Assembly (NCBI GenBank): GCA_028281075.1
Contig: JANQKO010000601.1
Coordinates: 1-23,595 of the forward strand
From: Alphaproteobacteria bacterium
GTDB taxonomy: Bacteria; Pseudomonadota; Alphaproteobacteria; GCA-2731375
Length of the DNA: 23,595 bases
Reading direction: 5' to 3'
The position numbers were made by a program, and so were the translations under genes. This document shows positions 23,495-23,595 of this stretch, piece by piece; the first letter of the stretch is position 1; every line of letters begins with the position of its first letter. The notes beneath the pieces are model-generated. The model was not told the origin of the DNA, ran no database searches, and was given only the letters and a program-made list of their open reading frames with translations.

Positions 23495-23520
23495 GAAAAT
23501 GGGCCTGTCAGCCCATTTTC
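23495..23520 (-). terminator. perfect 10-bp hairpin, probable terminator
   Basis: GAAAATGGGC (23495-23504) and GCCCATTTTC (23511-23520) enclose six bases. The A-tract pairs with the T-tract, the design of a bidirectional intrinsic terminator, but no long T-run follows on either strand. Read on the minus strand, the loop contains the TGA of the partial frame at 23508-23594, so it could end that gene. Confidence 0.45.
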
Positions 23521-23594
23521 TCGGCGGCACCGGCCCGCTCCCCCACCCGCCACGTGGCACCATGGCCATGCCGATGGCGATGCGCATCGGCACC
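23508..23594 (-). CDS. possible C-terminus of a gene entering from the right
   Basis: On the minus strand a frame open at the window edge reads GADAHRHRHGHGATWRVGER then AGAAEKMG and TGA, with the stop inside the loop of a hairpin. A stop followed by a hairpin is what a gene end looks like, and the His-rich stretch is notable. A competing minus frame, open from 23593 to 23357, has higher G+C at third positions at first but then runs through the AT-rich region. The DNA here is partly simple-sequence (CAT-GGC/CGC/CGG-like triplets), so either reading may be false. No function is suggested. Confidence 0.28.
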   Translation of the reverse strand, partial: GADAHRHRHGHGATWRVGERAGAAEKMG

Positions 23595-23595
23595 G

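Larger units (their letters stand above)
23187..23507. other. lower-GC intergenic stretch
   Basis: About 320 nt with no confidently called gene and clearly more A+T than the rest of the window, especially 23280-23420, which has several T-runs. It holds a weak small-ORF candidate (23308-23439) and two adjacent hairpins (the first at 23459-23491, the second starting at 23495). It probably includes the promoter of the small membrane protein on the minus strand. The composition may simply reflect a regulatory region, or a piece of foreign DNA. Confidence 0.6.

Overview
This is a high-GC, densely coded stretch of a bacterial chromosome. It is most likely from an alphaproteobacterium, and gene content and protein style suggest the Rhodospirillales or a neighbouring group. 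Pointers are a phasin of the alphaproteobacterial type, an EipB/DUF1849 periplasmic protein, a DinB polymerase with an N-terminal Cys4 zinc ribbon, a clpS-clpA pair, a FemAB-like DUF482 protein next to GDPD/RidA genes, and a perfect CtrA-type TTAA-N7-TTAA box. I found no rRNA, tRNA, CRISPR array, prophage, insertion sequence or defence island. The genus cannot be named from the sequence alone.

Layout: (1) 1-3931, plus strand: the last 24 codons of a DnaJ-domain protein, then a nucleotide-sugar set: galU (UDP-glucose synthesis), ugd (UDP-glucuronate synthesis) and a phosphomannomutase/phosphoglucomutase. Together these supply precursors for surface polysaccharide. (2) 3953-6264, minus strand: a membrane class III nucleotide cyclase followed by an MFS transporter 5 nt downstream. 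(3) 6342-7256, plus: psuG, a pseudouridine-5'-phosphate glycosidase without its usual kinase partner. (4) 7253-8548, minus: a D,D-carboxypeptidase with a C-terminal SPOR domain. (5) 8752-9453, plus: an unrecognised lipoprotein. (6) 9527-10257: a phasin gene with a clear promoter bracketed by two TGTTGC/GCAACA palindromes that look like PhaR operators, and a strong intrinsic terminator. (7) 10440-13114: clpS-clpA, the N-degron adaptor and unfoldase. (8) 13115-13583: about 470 nt without a gene, rich in inverted repeats. (9) 13584-16508, minus: two adjacent RidA-family paralogues, a glycerophosphodiester phosphodiesterase and a FemAB-like GNAT protein. (10) 16699-18682: a soluble class III cyclase and a GGDEF diguanylate cyclase, convergent and overlapping at their 3' ends. 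(11) 18957-19757: EipB-like envelope protein. (12) 21985-19767, minus: a ROK sugar kinase overlapping a zinc-ribbon DinB polymerase. (13) 22031-23186: an FkbM methyltransferase and a small two-helix membrane protein. (14) 23187-23595: a lower-GC stretch with two clustered hairpins and a possible gene end.

Most of the window is ordinary chromosomal content and I do not see a convincing undescribed multi-gene system. The most informative signals are regulatory: the operator-promoter-operator layout in front of the phasin, the CtrA-like box in front of galU, the repeat region after clpA with a compensatory base-pair change between two hairpin copies, tandem repeats in front of the second cyclase and of eipB, and the cAMP-type/c-di-GMP cyclase pair sharing 3' ends. 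Many long open frames opposite real genes are high-GC shadows and were left out.
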